The notes beneath the pieces were generated by a model. That model was not told the DNA's origin and made no database searches. It saw only the letters and a list, made by a program, of their open reading frames with translations. Shown here in pieces: positions 6,969 to 14,616 of a DNA stretch of 23,451 nucleotides. Both the position numbers and the translations under genes were made by a program. Each line of letters starts with the position of its first letter. Position 1 is the first letter of the stretch. Source of the stretch: JBEVEP01 sp040512755 (GTDB lineage Bacteria > Pseudomonadota > Alphaproteobacteria > Rhizobiales > Rhizobiaceae); contig JBEVEP010000202.1 in the NCBI GenBank assembly GCA_040512755.1, positions 1-23,451 of the forward strand. Direction: 5' to 3'.

Positions 6969-8726
6969 CTAGCGCATTTCGGTCGGCGCCTCCGCCCCGA
7001 TCAACGCAAGTCCCGACGTCAAAACGTCGGATACGGCCTGCACCAGCCCGAGTCTGGCATGAGTCAATTGTCGGTCGTTAACCTTAACAAAACGTAAGTC
7101 GATATTGTCGGTGCCGCGGTTCCAGTGTGCGTGGAACGTACTGGCCAGATCATAGAGGTAGAAAGCGAGCCTGTGAGGCTCGTGTACAAGCGCCGCGCTC
7201 TCGACCAAACGTGGGTATTCCGCCAGCTTCTTGATGAGCGAAATCTCCCCCTCGTCCACCAGATCGCCCGTTGCCGCCTTGAGTGACGCGCGATCGAACG
7301 CTTCGCCCGGAAACTGCTCCCGCGCCTGCCTGAACACGGAGTGGGTCCGGGCGGATGCGTATTGTACGTAGAAGACCGGATTGTCCTTCGATTGCTCAGT
7401 CACCTTCGCGAAGTCGAAATCCAGCGGCGCATCGTTCTTCCGGTAGAGCATCATGAAGCGGATCGGGTCGCGTCCGACTTCTTCCACCACATCGCGCAGG
7501 GTGACGAACTCCCCGGCCCGCTTGGACATTCTTACCGGTTCGCCATGGCGGTAGAGCTTCACCAATTGGCAAAGCAGGATCGTCAGCTTCGCCGTACCGC
7601 CCGAGACTGCCCTTGCCAGAGCCTCCATGCGCTTGACGTAGCCGCCATGATCGGCGCCGAGCACGAAGATCAGATCGTTGAAGCCCCGATCGAGCTTGTC
7701 CTTGAGATAGGCGACGTCAGCGGCGAAATAGGTGTAGCTGCCGTCCGACTTCACCAAGGGCCGGTCGATGTCGTCCCCGACATCTGTCGAACGGAACAGC
7801 GTCTGCTCCCTGTCTTCCCAATCCTCCGGCTTCTGGCCCTTCGGCGGCGGCAGCTTGCCCTTGTAGACGTGGCCCTTCAGCGTCAGGTCGGTGATGGCGG
7901 AGCGGATCGCCTTGGCATTGTCCGCATGAAGCTTCCGCTCCGAGAAGAAGACTTCATGATGCACATTAAGCAGCGCCAGGTCTTCACGGATCATCGCCAT
8001 CATGGCGTCGATCGTGCGGTCGGAGATGATGGCCAGGGCCTCGCTCTCCGGCATTTCCAGCAGGCTGCGACCGAATTCCTTCGCAAGGGACTCGCCCACC
8101 GGCACCAGATAGTCGCCGGGGTAGAGGCCCGCCGGTATCTCACTGATCGCTTCGCCGAGAGCCTGCCGGTAGCGCAGCATGACCGACCGCGCCAGAACGT
8201 CGATCTGAACGCCCGCGTCGTTGATGTAGTATTCCTTGGTGACGTCGTGACCGGTAAAAGCGAGCATGTTGGCCAGCGCGTCTCCGACCACCGCGCCCCG
8301 GCAATGCCCGACATGCATCGGCCCGGTGGGGTTTGCCGACACAAATTCGACATTGACCTTGCTGCCTGCTCCGATTGTCGAACGGCCGTAGTCGAGCCCG
8401 GAATCCAGCATGCCTGCGAGGCGTGCTTGCCAAAAGCGCCCATCCAGCTTCAGATTCACAAAGCCCGGACCTGCAACTTCGGCGGCCGCCACGTCAGGGT
8501 CGCGCTTCAGTTCGGCGGCGATCTTCTCGGCCAGCGCGCGTGGATTTTCGCCCACCGGCTTGGCCAGAACCATCGCCGCATTGGTCGCCAGATCGCCATG
8601 CGAAGGATCGCGCGGCGGTTCGACCGTGATACGCGACAGATCAATTTCTCCGCCATCTTTATTTTTAATTTCAAGCGTTTCGACGATCTTTTTGATCCGC
8701 TCGTTGAATTCGGCGAAGATGTTCAT
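6969..8726 (-). CDS. argS: arginyl-tRNA synthetase
   Basis: ArgRS charges tRNA-Arg with arginine in the cytoplasm. The 585-residue class I enzyme shows the N-terminal Arg-tRNA domain (GDLATNAAMVLAK, 45-57; GPGFVNLKL, 87-95), the HIGH-type motif ANPTGPMHVGH (131-141), and MSKRAGEFVTL (400-410) in place of KMSKS, as is usual for many ArgRS. The C-terminal DALR anticodon-binding domain is present and ends near QAVSDVLTSGLALIG. The ATG at 8726 is preceded by GGATAAGACCG. It lies 62 bp after dgt and 102 bp before the SPOR gene; the 6-bp A/T stem (GGAAAA/TTTTCC, 6953-6969) directly after its stop is too weak to call a terminator. Confidence 0.98.
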   Translation of the reverse strand: MNIFAEFNERIKKIVETLEIKNKDGGEIDLSRITVEPPRDPSHGDLATNAAMVLAKPVGENPRALAEKIAAELKRDPDVAAAEVAGPGFVNLKLDGRFWQARLAGMLDSGLDYGRSTIGAGSKVNVEFVSANPTGPMHVGHCRGAVVGDALANMLAFTGHDVTKEYYINDAGVQIDVLARSVMLRYRQALGEAISEIPAGLYPGDYLVPVGESLAKEFGRSLLEMPESEALAIISDRTIDAMMAMIREDLALLNVHHEVFFSERKLHADNAKAIRSAITDLTLKGHVYKGKLPPPKGQKPEDWEDREQTLFRSTDVGDDIDRPLVKSDGSYTYFAADVAYLKDKLDRGFNDLIFVLGADHGGYVKRMEALARAVSGGTAKLTILLCQLVKLYRHGEPVRMSKRAGEFVTLRDVVEEVGRDPIRFMMLYRKNDAPLDFDFAKVTEQSKDNPVFYVQYASARTHSVFRQAREQFPGEAFDRASLKAATGDLVDEGEISLIKKLAEYPRLVESAALVHEPHRLAFYLYDLASTFHAHWNRGTDNIDLRFVKVNDRQLTHARLGLVQAVSDVLTSGLALIGAEAPTEMR

Positions 8727-8756
8727 CGGTCTTATCCAGGGATTTTCGGAGTAAAT

Positions 8757-8787
8757 CCGGCTTGCAACCGCCGGAAAACAAGCCCGG
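8757..8787. repeat. imperfect hairpin between dgt and argS
   Basis: CCGGCTTG (8757-8764) pairs with CAAGCCCGG (8779-8787) if one C is bulged, with a 14-base loop. It fills half of the short dgt-argS gap and would lie in the leader of argS in a shared transcript. No U-run follows on the minus strand. Confidence 0.4.
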
Positions 8788-8788
8788 C

Positions 8789-10006
8789 CTATCCCAAATC
8801 CGGCGTATGGTCAAACAAGCGCCTGTGTTCCTTGAGGGCGTAGGTGTCCGTCATGCCAGCAAGAAAATCGCAGACGTGACGGGCCTTGATGCGTTCTTCG
8901 GCACTGGCGAGCACTTCCCGCCAGCCTTCGGGCATGATCGCCGGATCCGCGAAATAGGCATCGAAGAGATCCCGGACAATCTGCTCGGCTCCGGCCCGGA
9001 CGCGCATGACATCGTTGTGCCGGTAAAGGTTCTTGTAGAGGAATGACTTTAGGGTTTTCTCGGCAGCCGACATGTCCGCCGAGAACGTCACGATGGTTCG
9101 GCCGGCCCGATGCACGTCATCAGTGTTCAGAGGCTTCAGCGCGCCGAGGTTCGCGGTCGCTCTCGCGATCACATCCTCGACCATGGCCGTGATCTGCCGG
9201 CGCATCAATTCGTGTCCGGTGCGCACGGCGTCGAGTGCAGGGTATCGATCGCGCACGTCTTGCAGGATTTCGTGCGTCAGCGGAACGTCTTCCAACATTT
9301 CGAGGGTAAGTAGCCCTGCCCTCAATCCGTCGTCGATATCATGTGTGTCATACGCTATATCGTCCGCAATCGCCGCGCACTGAGCTTCCACGCTAGCGAA
9401 ACGATCGAGTTCAAGGTCATGCAAGGTCGAATAATCGAGGATCGCTTGCGGCACCGGGCCCTTCAATCCCGCGCCTTTTGCGTCGATCAGCGGACCATTG
9501 TGCTTGACTAGCCCCTCCAACGTCTCCCAGGTCAGATTGAGCCCGTCAAATTCCGCATAGCGCCGCTCAAGTTTGGTGACTACGCGCAGCGACTGGGCGT
9601 TGTGGTCAAAGCCGCCCCAGCCGGCCATCTTCTCGTTGAGCGCGTCCTCGCCCGTGTGGCCGAAGGGGGTGTGACCGAAATCATGAACCAACGCGACTGC
9701 TTCGGCCAAGTCCTCGTCGCAGCGTAGGGCCCGCGCCAACGCCCGCGCGATCTGCGCCACCTCGATCGTATGCGTCAGCCGCGTGCGGTAGTGGTCGCCT
9801 TCATGCGCCACGAACACCTGGGTCTTGTGCTTGAGCCGCCTGAAAGCGGTGGAATGGATGATACGGTCGCGATCACGCTGAAAGGGCGTACGCGTCGGGC
9901 TTTCGACCTCATCGCAGAAACGGCCGCGAGACTGCGCGGGATCGCACGCATAGGGAGCGCGCGGCCGATAGCCGAATCCGATCTCCCCAAGTTCGACAGA
10001 TTTCAT
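8789..10006 (-). CDS. dgt: deoxyguanosinetriphosphate triphosphohydrolase-like HD protein
   Basis: Members hydrolyse dNTPs to nucleoside and tripolyphosphate, adjusting dNTP pools. The 405-residue protein has the dGTPase-like signature: RDRDRIIHSTAFRRLKHKTQV (44-64), the metal-binding His of LTHTIEV (H79), the HD pair in ALVHDFGHTPFGHTGE (H108, D109, with H112 and H117) and a later DDIAYDTHDIDD segment supplying the last Asp. It is the shorter dGTPase-like subfamily usual in alphaproteobacteria, so substrate preference may be broader than dGTP. It is the first gene of the leftward cluster and diverges from erpA across 91 bp. The start ATG at 10006 fits the family N-terminus (YACDPAQSRGR). Confidence 0.95.
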   Translation of the reverse strand: MKSVELGEIGFGYRPRAPYACDPAQSRGRFCDEVESPTRTPFQRDRDRIIHSTAFRRLKHKTQVFVAHEGDHYRTRLTHTIEVAQIARALARALRCDEDLAEAVALVHDFGHTPFGHTGEDALNEKMAGWGGFDHNAQSLRVVTKLERRYAEFDGLNLTWETLEGLVKHNGPLIDAKGAGLKGPVPQAILDYSTLHDLELDRFASVEAQCAAIADDIAYDTHDIDDGLRAGLLTLEMLEDVPLTHEILQDVRDRYPALDAVRTGHELMRRQITAMVEDVIARATANLGALKPLNTDDVHRAGRTIVTFSADMSAAEKTLKSFLYKNLYRHNDVMRVRAGAEQIVRDLFDAYFADPAIMPEGWREVLASAEERIKARHVCDFLAGMTDTYALKEHRRLFDHTPDLG

Positions 10007-10022
10007 CCGTCTGTGCCGCCGG

Positions 10023-10051
10023 TTGACTTGCTTATCGGCGCTTCATACCTA
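10023..10051 (+). promoter_or_regulatory. candidate erpA promoter
   Basis: TTGACT (10023-10028), a 17-base spacer, then TACCTA (10046-10051) form a plausible housekeeping promoter pointing at erpA. Transcription would start near 10058 and give a leader of about 40 bases. Confidence 0.4.
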
Positions 10052-10071
10052 TTGGAGGAATATAAAAGCAA
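10042..10071 (-). promoter_or_regulatory. candidate dgt promoter
   Basis: On the minus strand TTGCTT (10071-10066) and TATGAA (10047-10042) are 18 bases apart. The match is weaker than for erpA, and its -10 overlaps the erpA -10, so the two polymerases could not occupy both sites together. Confidence 0.3.
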
Positions 10072-10097
10072 GTTGACGGCGGGCCAGGGTCAAGCAA

Positions 10098-10445
10098 ATG
10101 GGCACTGATGCAAAGACTGCCATGAAAGTCGAAGTGACGGACTCCGCCGCGAAGCGGATTGCAGCGATCATCGCGAGCGAGCCCGGCAAGACGGCGTTGC
10201 GCGTTTCGGTGGAAGGCGGCGGCTGCTCCGGCTTCTCCTACAAGTTCGACCTTGTCGAGGGCCGCAACGATGACGATGTCGCTATCGAAAAGAACGGCGC
10301 CACCGTAGTTATCGATGACCTGTCGCTCGTGTATATGGGCGGCTCCGTGATCGACTTCGTCGACGACCTCATGGGCCAGTCGTTTCAGATCAAGAATCCG
10401 AACGCGGTTGCGTCCTGCGGCTGCGGAACGAGCTTTTCTGTCTGA
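10098..10445 (+). CDS. erpA: iron-sulfur cluster insertion protein (ErpA/HesB family)
   Basis: A-type carrier that delivers Fe-S clusters to apo-enzymes in the cytoplasm. The 115-residue protein carries the three invariant cysteines: C43 in GGGCSGF and C107/C109 in the C-terminal CGCGTSF. The internal VVIDDLSLVYMGGSVIDFVDD block is typical of the ErpA branch. I keep the ATG at 10098 (AGGG 8 bases before it); an ATG at 10122 (MKVEVTDSAAKR) also fits the family start. It diverges from dgt and precedes xthA. IlvD, encoded about 2 kb away, is a possible Fe-S client, but this is only a general inference. Confidence 0.95.
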   Translation: MGTDAKTAMKVEVTDSAAKRIAAIIASEPGKTALRVSVEGGGCSGFSYKFDLVEGRNDDDVAIEKNGATVVIDDLSLVYMGGSVIDFVDDLMGQSFQIKNPNAVASCGCGTSFSV

Positions 10446-10597
10446 CTTGTCAACCGAGCGCGAAACGCCCGGCCTTGGCGTCGGTCCCGTTTGATTTGCG
10501 CCACCGAAAAATCGATTCCGATTTGCGAGGCGATGCGCTAGCAACATGAGCGGCCTAGTTACGCGAAGGCCCTGAAGACAATCCTGTCGGAGCTTCC

Positions 10598-11389
10598 ATG
10601 AAAATCGTCACCTGGAACATCAACGGCGTGAGAGCGCGGCTCGGCAACCTGTTGCATTGGCTTGGCGAGAGCGCGCCGGACATTGTCTGCCTGCAGGAGA
10701 TCAAGACTGTCGACGACCAGTTTCCACGCGCCGAGGTTGAGTCGCTCGGGTACCACGTGGAGACGCACGGACAAAAAGGCTTCAATGGCGTAGCCATCCT
10801 TTCAAAGCTCCGCTTCGACGAGGTCACTCGCGGGCTCCCGGGAGACGATGGCGATGAACAGGCAAGGTTCATCGAAGGCGTCGTCTCGACCGCGAATGGC
10901 GCGCTTCGCGTGGTTTCGCTCTATCTGCCCAATGGCAATCCGATTGGGACCGAGAAATTTTCTTACAAACTGTCCTGGATGGAGCGTCTGGAGAGATGGG
11001 CAGCCGAGCGCCTGGCTCTTGAAGAGCCGCTGGTGCTCGGGGGCGACTACAATGTCATCCCTGAACCGATCGACGCAAAAAATCCGCAGGCGTGGGTCAA
11101 CGACGCACTGTTCCAGCCGGAAAGCCGGCAAGCTTTCCGCCGGCTCACTCATCTCGGCTTCACCGAGGCCATTCGCTCAGTCAGCGACGCAGGCGACATA
11201 TACACGTTCTGGGACTACCAGGCGGGAGCGTGGCAAAAGAACAATGGCATTCGCATCGATCACCTGATGCTTTCGCCCGAAGCGGCAAACCGGCTTTCTT
11301 CCGCCTCGATTGAAAAGCACGTCCGGGCCTGGGAAAAGCCATCAGACCATGTGCCGACCGCGATCGAGCTTGCGCTTCAGGCCGCCTGA
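10598..11389 (+). CDS. xthA: exodeoxyribonuclease III (AP endonuclease)
   Basis: Exonuclease III cleaves abasic sites and removes 3' blocking groups in base-excision repair. All active-site residues of the exonuclease-endonuclease-phosphatase fold are visible: N7 (MKIVTWNINGVRAR), E34 (CLQEIK), Y109 (SLYLPNG), D150 and N152 (GGDYNVIP), and D250-H251 (PSDHVPT), plus RIDHLM. Length 263 is standard. GGAG lies 6 bases before the ATG. It is 152 bp after erpA; that gap holds only weak hairpins (ACGCC/GGCGT near 10468; AAATCG/CGATTT near 10510) and no clear terminator or promoter. Confidence 0.98.
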   Translation: MKIVTWNINGVRARLGNLLHWLGESAPDIVCLQEIKTVDDQFPRAEVESLGYHVETHGQKGFNGVAILSKLRFDEVTRGLPGDDGDEQARFIEGVVSTANGALRVVSLYLPNGNPIGTEKFSYKLSWMERLERWAAERLALEEPLVLGGDYNVIPEPIDAKNPQAWVNDALFQPESRQAFRRLTHLGFTEAIRSVSDAGDIYTFWDYQAGAWQKNNGIRIDHLMLSPEAANRLSSASIEKHVRAWEKPSDHVPTAIELALQAA

Positions 11390-11454
11390 GGCCCTCTCAG
11401 ATATCGGAACTCTGCCTGCGTGCAACGTGCCCGAAGGCATGGTATTTTCGTGTT

Positions 11455-11790
11455 ATGCGGACGGTTGTTGCTGCATCCTGTCTCATCGCGGCTTTGGCGT
11501 GTTGGCCATCGCCGGCCATGGCCGATTGCCAATGCCGGGCGAATGGCCGGTCGTTCGAGCAAGGACAAGTCGCCTGCCTCAAGCTGCCAAATGGAGTGCA
11601 GCTTGCCCGCTGCGGGAAAGAACTCAACAATTCCTCATGGAAGAAGCTGCAGGATGGCTGTCCCAGCGCGGCGGCACTCACGCCCCAACAGCCGCAAAGG
11701 GTGCAGTCGATAGCCGTGACCCTTGGCATCCATTCTCACGAGCCGGAAAATCCGCCTACGGCTAGTCCCGGCACAAAATCAGGCAGCTAG
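11455..11790 (+). CDS. small exported cysteine-rich protein, function unknown
   Basis: A 111-residue protein that I do not recognise by name. It starts with a credible Sec signal peptide (MRTVVAASCLIAALACWPSPAMA, cleavage expected after A23), followed by a compact mature part with five cysteines (C25, C27, C41, C53, C69): CQCRANG, ACLKLPNGVQLARCG, SWKKLQDGCP. The odd cysteine count and spacing suggest one or two disulfides in the periplasm. The last 40 residues are Pro/Gln/Ser rich and probably disordered. I believe similar short proteins are common in Rhizobiales as hypothetical proteins. It begins 65 bp after xthA on the same strand, with no strong ribosome site. Its stop interlocks with that of exoR. 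Confidence 0.75.
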   Translation: MRTVVAASCLIAALACWPSPAMADCQCRANGRSFEQGQVACLKLPNGVQLARCGKELNNSSWKKLQDGCPSAAALTPQQPQRVQSIAVTLGIHSHEPENPPTASPGTKSGS

Positions 11791-12608
11791 CGGTTGGCGT
11801 TGGAGGCGGTCGGAGCCGCATTCGCAGCGCCACCCTGCCCTTCGGCAAGAATGTCCTCAGCCAGCGCGATTGCGGTCCGCCGATCGGATTCGGGGGCCAA
11901 TGAGAAGGCCTCCTCCTGCATCGTGCTTATCCAGGTGCGGTCATTGGGGTTGGCGCGTTCGAGCGCCGCCGTCATCATTGCCAGGCCACGCACGATCTTG
12001 CCGCGCTGGAAGAGCAGATTGCCAAGTGTCGCCTGTGCGCCGGCATGCCCCTTCTCCGCAGCAAGCTGGAACCAGCGGCCAGCCTGGCGGATACTCGCCT
12101 TCACGCCCTCGCCTGCGAGGAACATCTTGCCCATTTCAAACTGGGCCTCCGGGTTACGGTAGGTGGCGGCCGCGCGCATATAGAATTCCTGCGCGGCTTC
12201 CGGATTCGCGCGCACCGGACTGCCGGGAATGCCTGCCTTCATGTAAGCGCCTAAAGCCACAAGGGCGTCGGACACGTAGCTTTCTTCAGGGCTGCCCGGC
12301 TCGACATCCTGTTGGGCAATCTCGTTGAAGAACTTGAATGCCTCGTAGTCGTTGCGCGCCACGCCATCACCCTCCGCATACATGCGGGCGAGTTTCCACG
12401 TCGCGCCGATCTGGCCGTTCTCGGCAGCGTAACGATAGGCTTCCACAGCCTGATCCTTGTGGCCGTTCTTGTATGCGGAGAAGCCGAACTTGAACACGGC
12501 CCACGGGCTGGACCTGGTCTTCGCAGCCTTGTCGTCCAAAGCCTGCGCCCCTCCGGCAGAACCGAGGGTCATGGCGGCGACTAAGGCCGAAAGGACCGCT
12601 TTCTTCAT
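11787..12608 (-). CDS. exoR: ExoR-like periplasmic regulator with Sel1 repeats
   Basis: In Sinorhizobium and Agrobacterium, ExoR is a periplasmic protein that inhibits the ExoS/ChvG-ChvI two-component system; its proteolysis releases the kinase and changes exopolysaccharide, motility and acid responses. This 273-residue protein has a signal peptide (MKKAVLSALVAAMTLGSAGGAQA, cleavage after A23), the ExoR-like FKFGFSAYKNGHKDQAVEAYRYAAENG (39-65) and Sel1-type helical repeats (WKLARMYAEGDGV 71-83; FEMGKMFLAGEGV 157-169; HAGAQATLGNLLF 188-200). I chose the ATG at 12608, 4 bases after the ilvD stop, because the KK-plus-hydrophobic leader starts there; an ATG at 12626 adds six residues. Family identity is from resemblance, not a search. 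The Ala/Asn-rich tail (256-273) looks longer than in the classical protein. Confidence 0.88.
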   Translation of the reverse strand: MKKAVLSALVAAMTLGSAGGAQALDDKAAKTRSSPWAVFKFGFSAYKNGHKDQAVEAYRYAAENGQIGATWKLARMYAEGDGVARNDYEAFKFFNEIAQQDVEPGSPEESYVSDALVALGAYMKAGIPGSPVRANPEAAQEFYMRAAATYRNPEAQFEMGKMFLAGEGVKASIRQAGRWFQLAAEKGHAGAQATLGNLLFQRGKIVRGLAMMTAALERANPNDRTWISTMQEEAFSLAPESDRRTAIALAEDILAEGQGGAANAAPTASNANR

Positions 12609-12612
12609 GGCT

Positions 12613-14337
12613 TCAGATATCGGCATAGCAATGCGTTTCTTTCGCTCCGCCAGGATGGGTCACCGCACCATCCCTGGCCGGACCGACTGTCTGCGCGTAT
12701 TTCCAGAGCGCGCCCGACTGGTAGTCGGTCGTGCGCGGCTTCCAATCCTTTGCCCGTGCCTCCAGTTCCTTGTCCGACAGCTTCACATGCAGGATGCCCT
12801 TGGTGGCATCGATGGTGATGATGTCGCCGTCTCTCAACAATCCGATCGGGCCGCCGACGGCCGCCTCCGGCCCAACATGGCCGATGCAGAAGCCGCGCGT
12901 GGCGCCTGAGAAGCGCCCGTCGGTAATCAATGCTACCTTGCCGCCCATTCCCTGGCCGTAAAGGGCGGCCGTCGTCGACAGCATTTCACGCATACCGGGG
13001 CCGCCTTTCGGCCCCTCATAGCGGATGACGAGGACCTCGCCTTCCTTGTAATTGCGGGAGGCCACCGCTTCGAAGCATTCCTCTTCGCTGTCGAAGCAAC
13101 GCGCCGGGCCGGAAAATCTCAACTCGGCCATACCCGCAACCTTCACGATCGCACCTTCAGGGGCAAGATTGCCCTTGAGACCTACAACACCGCCGGAAAT
13201 CGTGATCGGCTTGTTGGCCGGATGGACGACATCCTGCTGATCGTTCCAGGGAACGTGCTCCATGTTTTCGGCCAAAGTACGGCCAGTCACGGTAAGGCAA
13301 TCGCCGTGCAAATAGCCGTGTTCCAACATGGTTTTCATGAGCAGCGGAATTCCGCCGGCCTCAAACATGTCCTTCGCCACATATTTGCCACCGGGCTTCA
13401 GATTGGCAATGTAGGGCGTCTTCTCAAAAATCGCAGCGACATCGAACAGGTTGAACTCGATGCCCGCCTCATGCGCGATCGCAGGCAGGTGAAGCGCAGC
13501 GTTGGTTGAGCCGCCGGTAGCGGAAACCACGGCGGCGGCGTTCTCGAGCGACTTGAGGGTGACGATGTCGCGCGGCCGGATGTTCCGGGCGATCAGTTCC
13601 ACAACCTTCTCGCCGGACGCGAAGTTGAAGCGATCGCGCATTTCATAGGGTGCCGGCGCGCCGCAGGAGTAAGGCAGCGCCAAGCCGATCGCCTCGGCGA
13701 CGGTCGCCATAGTGTTTGCGGTGAATTGAGCCCCGCAGGAGCCCGCCGAAGGACATGCTGCCTGTTCGATCTCGAGAAGCTCGGCATCGTCGATCGAACC
13801 GACCGAATGCTGTCCGACCGCCTCGAACACATCCTGGACGGTAATCTGCCGGCCGCGATAGTTGCCGGGGAGGATCGAGCCGCCATAGATGAACACGGAC
13901 GGCACATTGAGGCGCACCATTGCCATCATCATGCCAGGCAGCGACTTGTCGCAGCCGGCAAGACCGACCAGCGCGTCGTAACAATGGCCACGCATCGTCA
14001 GTTCGATCGAATCCGCGATCACATCCCGGGAAACCAGAGACGACTTCATGCCCTGATGGCCCATGGCGATGCCGTCGGTGACCGTGATCGTGCAAAACTC
14101 GCGCGGCGTTCCGTTGGCAGCCGCGACGCCTTTCTTGACCACCTGGGCCTGCCGCATCAGCGAGATGTTGCAGGGGGCTGCCTCGTTCCAGCAACTGGCG
14201 ACGCCAACCAAGGGCTGCGCGATTTCTCCGGCCGATAATCCCATTGCGTAGAGGTAGGATCTGTGCGGCGCACGGGCCGGGCCCACGGTCACATGCCTGC
14301 TCGGAAGCTTGGCCTTGCTGATCGCCTTGGCGTCCAT
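12613..14337 (-). CDS. ilvD: dihydroxy-acid dehydratase
   Basis: IlvD dehydrates 2,3-dihydroxy-isovalerate and its homologue to the 2-keto acids of valine, leucine and isoleucine synthesis. The 574-residue protein has the three conserved cysteines of [2Fe-2S] IlvD/EDD enzymes: C49 (VASCWNE), C129 (LAGCDKSLPG) and C201 (ACPSAGSCGAQ), with the metal ligands D88 (TVTDGIAMGH) and D130 and the lysine K131 that is usually carbamylated. Late motifs GGSTNAALH, GPKGGPGMREM and LITDGRFSGATRG are intact. I chose the ATG at 14337: GGCAGGG lies 6 bases before it and the family starts at MDAKA. ATGs at 14343 and 14382 are less likely. exoR follows after 4 bases and is probably co-transcribed. Confidence 0.97.
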   Translation of the reverse strand: MDAKAISKAKLPSRHVTVGPARAPHRSYLYAMGLSAGEIAQPLVGVASCWNEAAPCNISLMRQAQVVKKGVAAANGTPREFCTITVTDGIAMGHQGMKSSLVSRDVIADSIELTMRGHCYDALVGLAGCDKSLPGMMMAMVRLNVPSVFIYGGSILPGNYRGRQITVQDVFEAVGQHSVGSIDDAELLEIEQAACPSAGSCGAQFTANTMATVAEAIGLALPYSCGAPAPYEMRDRFNFASGEKVVELIARNIRPRDIVTLKSLENAAAVVSATGGSTNAALHLPAIAHEAGIEFNLFDVAAIFEKTPYIANLKPGGKYVAKDMFEAGGIPLLMKTMLEHGYLHGDCLTVTGRTLAENMEHVPWNDQQDVVHPANKPITISGGVVGLKGNLAPEGAIVKVAGMAELRFSGPARCFDSEEECFEAVASRNYKEGEVLVIRYEGPKGGPGMREMLSTTAALYGQGMGGKVALITDGRFSGATRGFCIGHVGPEAAVGGPIGLLRDGDIITIDATKGILHVKLSDKELEARAKDWKPRTTDYQSGALWKYAQTVGPARDGAVTHPGGAKETHCYADI

Positions 14338-14550
14338 CGTCATCCCTGCCGCGTGCGGCGGCATCCTCCAGTGCCCGCGCATTCCCGAGAACGCGCCGGA
14401 GGCCTTTCGGGTGCGCTCGGTTTATGGCGGGAAGTGGGCAAATCGGTCGCACCCCTACGCAGCGCATTTCATATTGGGCGACTGTTGCTGATTCGTCACA
14501 AAGGGCCCTGTCGGGCGTGATGTGCCTGTCGCTCGTGCAAAACAGGTGCG
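14338..14550. other. ilvD upstream region
   Basis: About 210 bp between the ilvD start and the terminator of the FadL-like gene. No coding region is credible. On the minus strand AATATGA lies near 14472 and could be part of a -10, but no good -35 accompanies it. I see no leader peptide rich in Ile/Leu/Val codons and no clear attenuator pair. Confidence 0.4.
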
Positions 14551-14583
14551 GAAGGCAAGAAACCCGGCTCGAAGCCGGGTTTC
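14551..14583 (-). terminator. intrinsic terminator of the FadL-like gene
   Basis: GAAACCCGGCT (14559-14569) and AGCCGGGTTTC (14573-14583) form a perfect 11-bp stem with a 3-base loop, 33 bp after the stop at 14617. On the minus strand the stem is followed by TTGCCTTCC, giving a short U-rich tail (TTTCTTG including the stem end). Confidence 0.8.
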
Positions 14584-14616
14584 TCAAAAGCTCAAAAGAA
14601 CAGCCCCTTGCCGATG

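Larger units (their letters stand above)
10016..10082. promoter_or_regulatory. inverted repeat spanning the dgt/erpA divergent region
   Basis: CCGCCG (10016-10021) and ACTTGCTT (10026-10033) on the left mirror AAGCAAGT (10066-10073) and CGGCGG (10077-10082) on the right, a two-block dyad centred near 10049. The left arm includes the candidate erpA -35. It could be a regulator site or a cruciform; no known operator (IscR, RirA, Irr) is recognisable. Confidence 0.45.

Noticed and set aside
7341..8843. 500-codon open frame on the plus strand opposite argS
   Set aside because: It lies entirely antisense to a clear argS and its composition (Arg/His/Val rich, no domains) is what a high-GC codon-biased gene produces on its complementary strand.
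10054..10059. GGAGGA as a ribosome site in the dgt/erpA gap
   Set aside because: No usable start codon at proper distance: the only close TTG opens an 11-codon frame that ends at once, and erpA starts 38 bases further.
10032..10547. 171-codon minus-strand frame over erpA
   Set aside because: Antisense shadow of a clearly conserved erpA.
11310..11765. 151-codon plus-strand frame overlapping the xthA end and the small secreted gene
   Set aside because: It overlaps xthA in another frame and lacks the signal peptide and cysteine pattern seen in the alternative frame at 11455.
13643..14587. 314-codon minus-strand frame overlapping ilvD
   Set aside because: Out of frame with ilvD and without motifs; ilvD is intact through the region.
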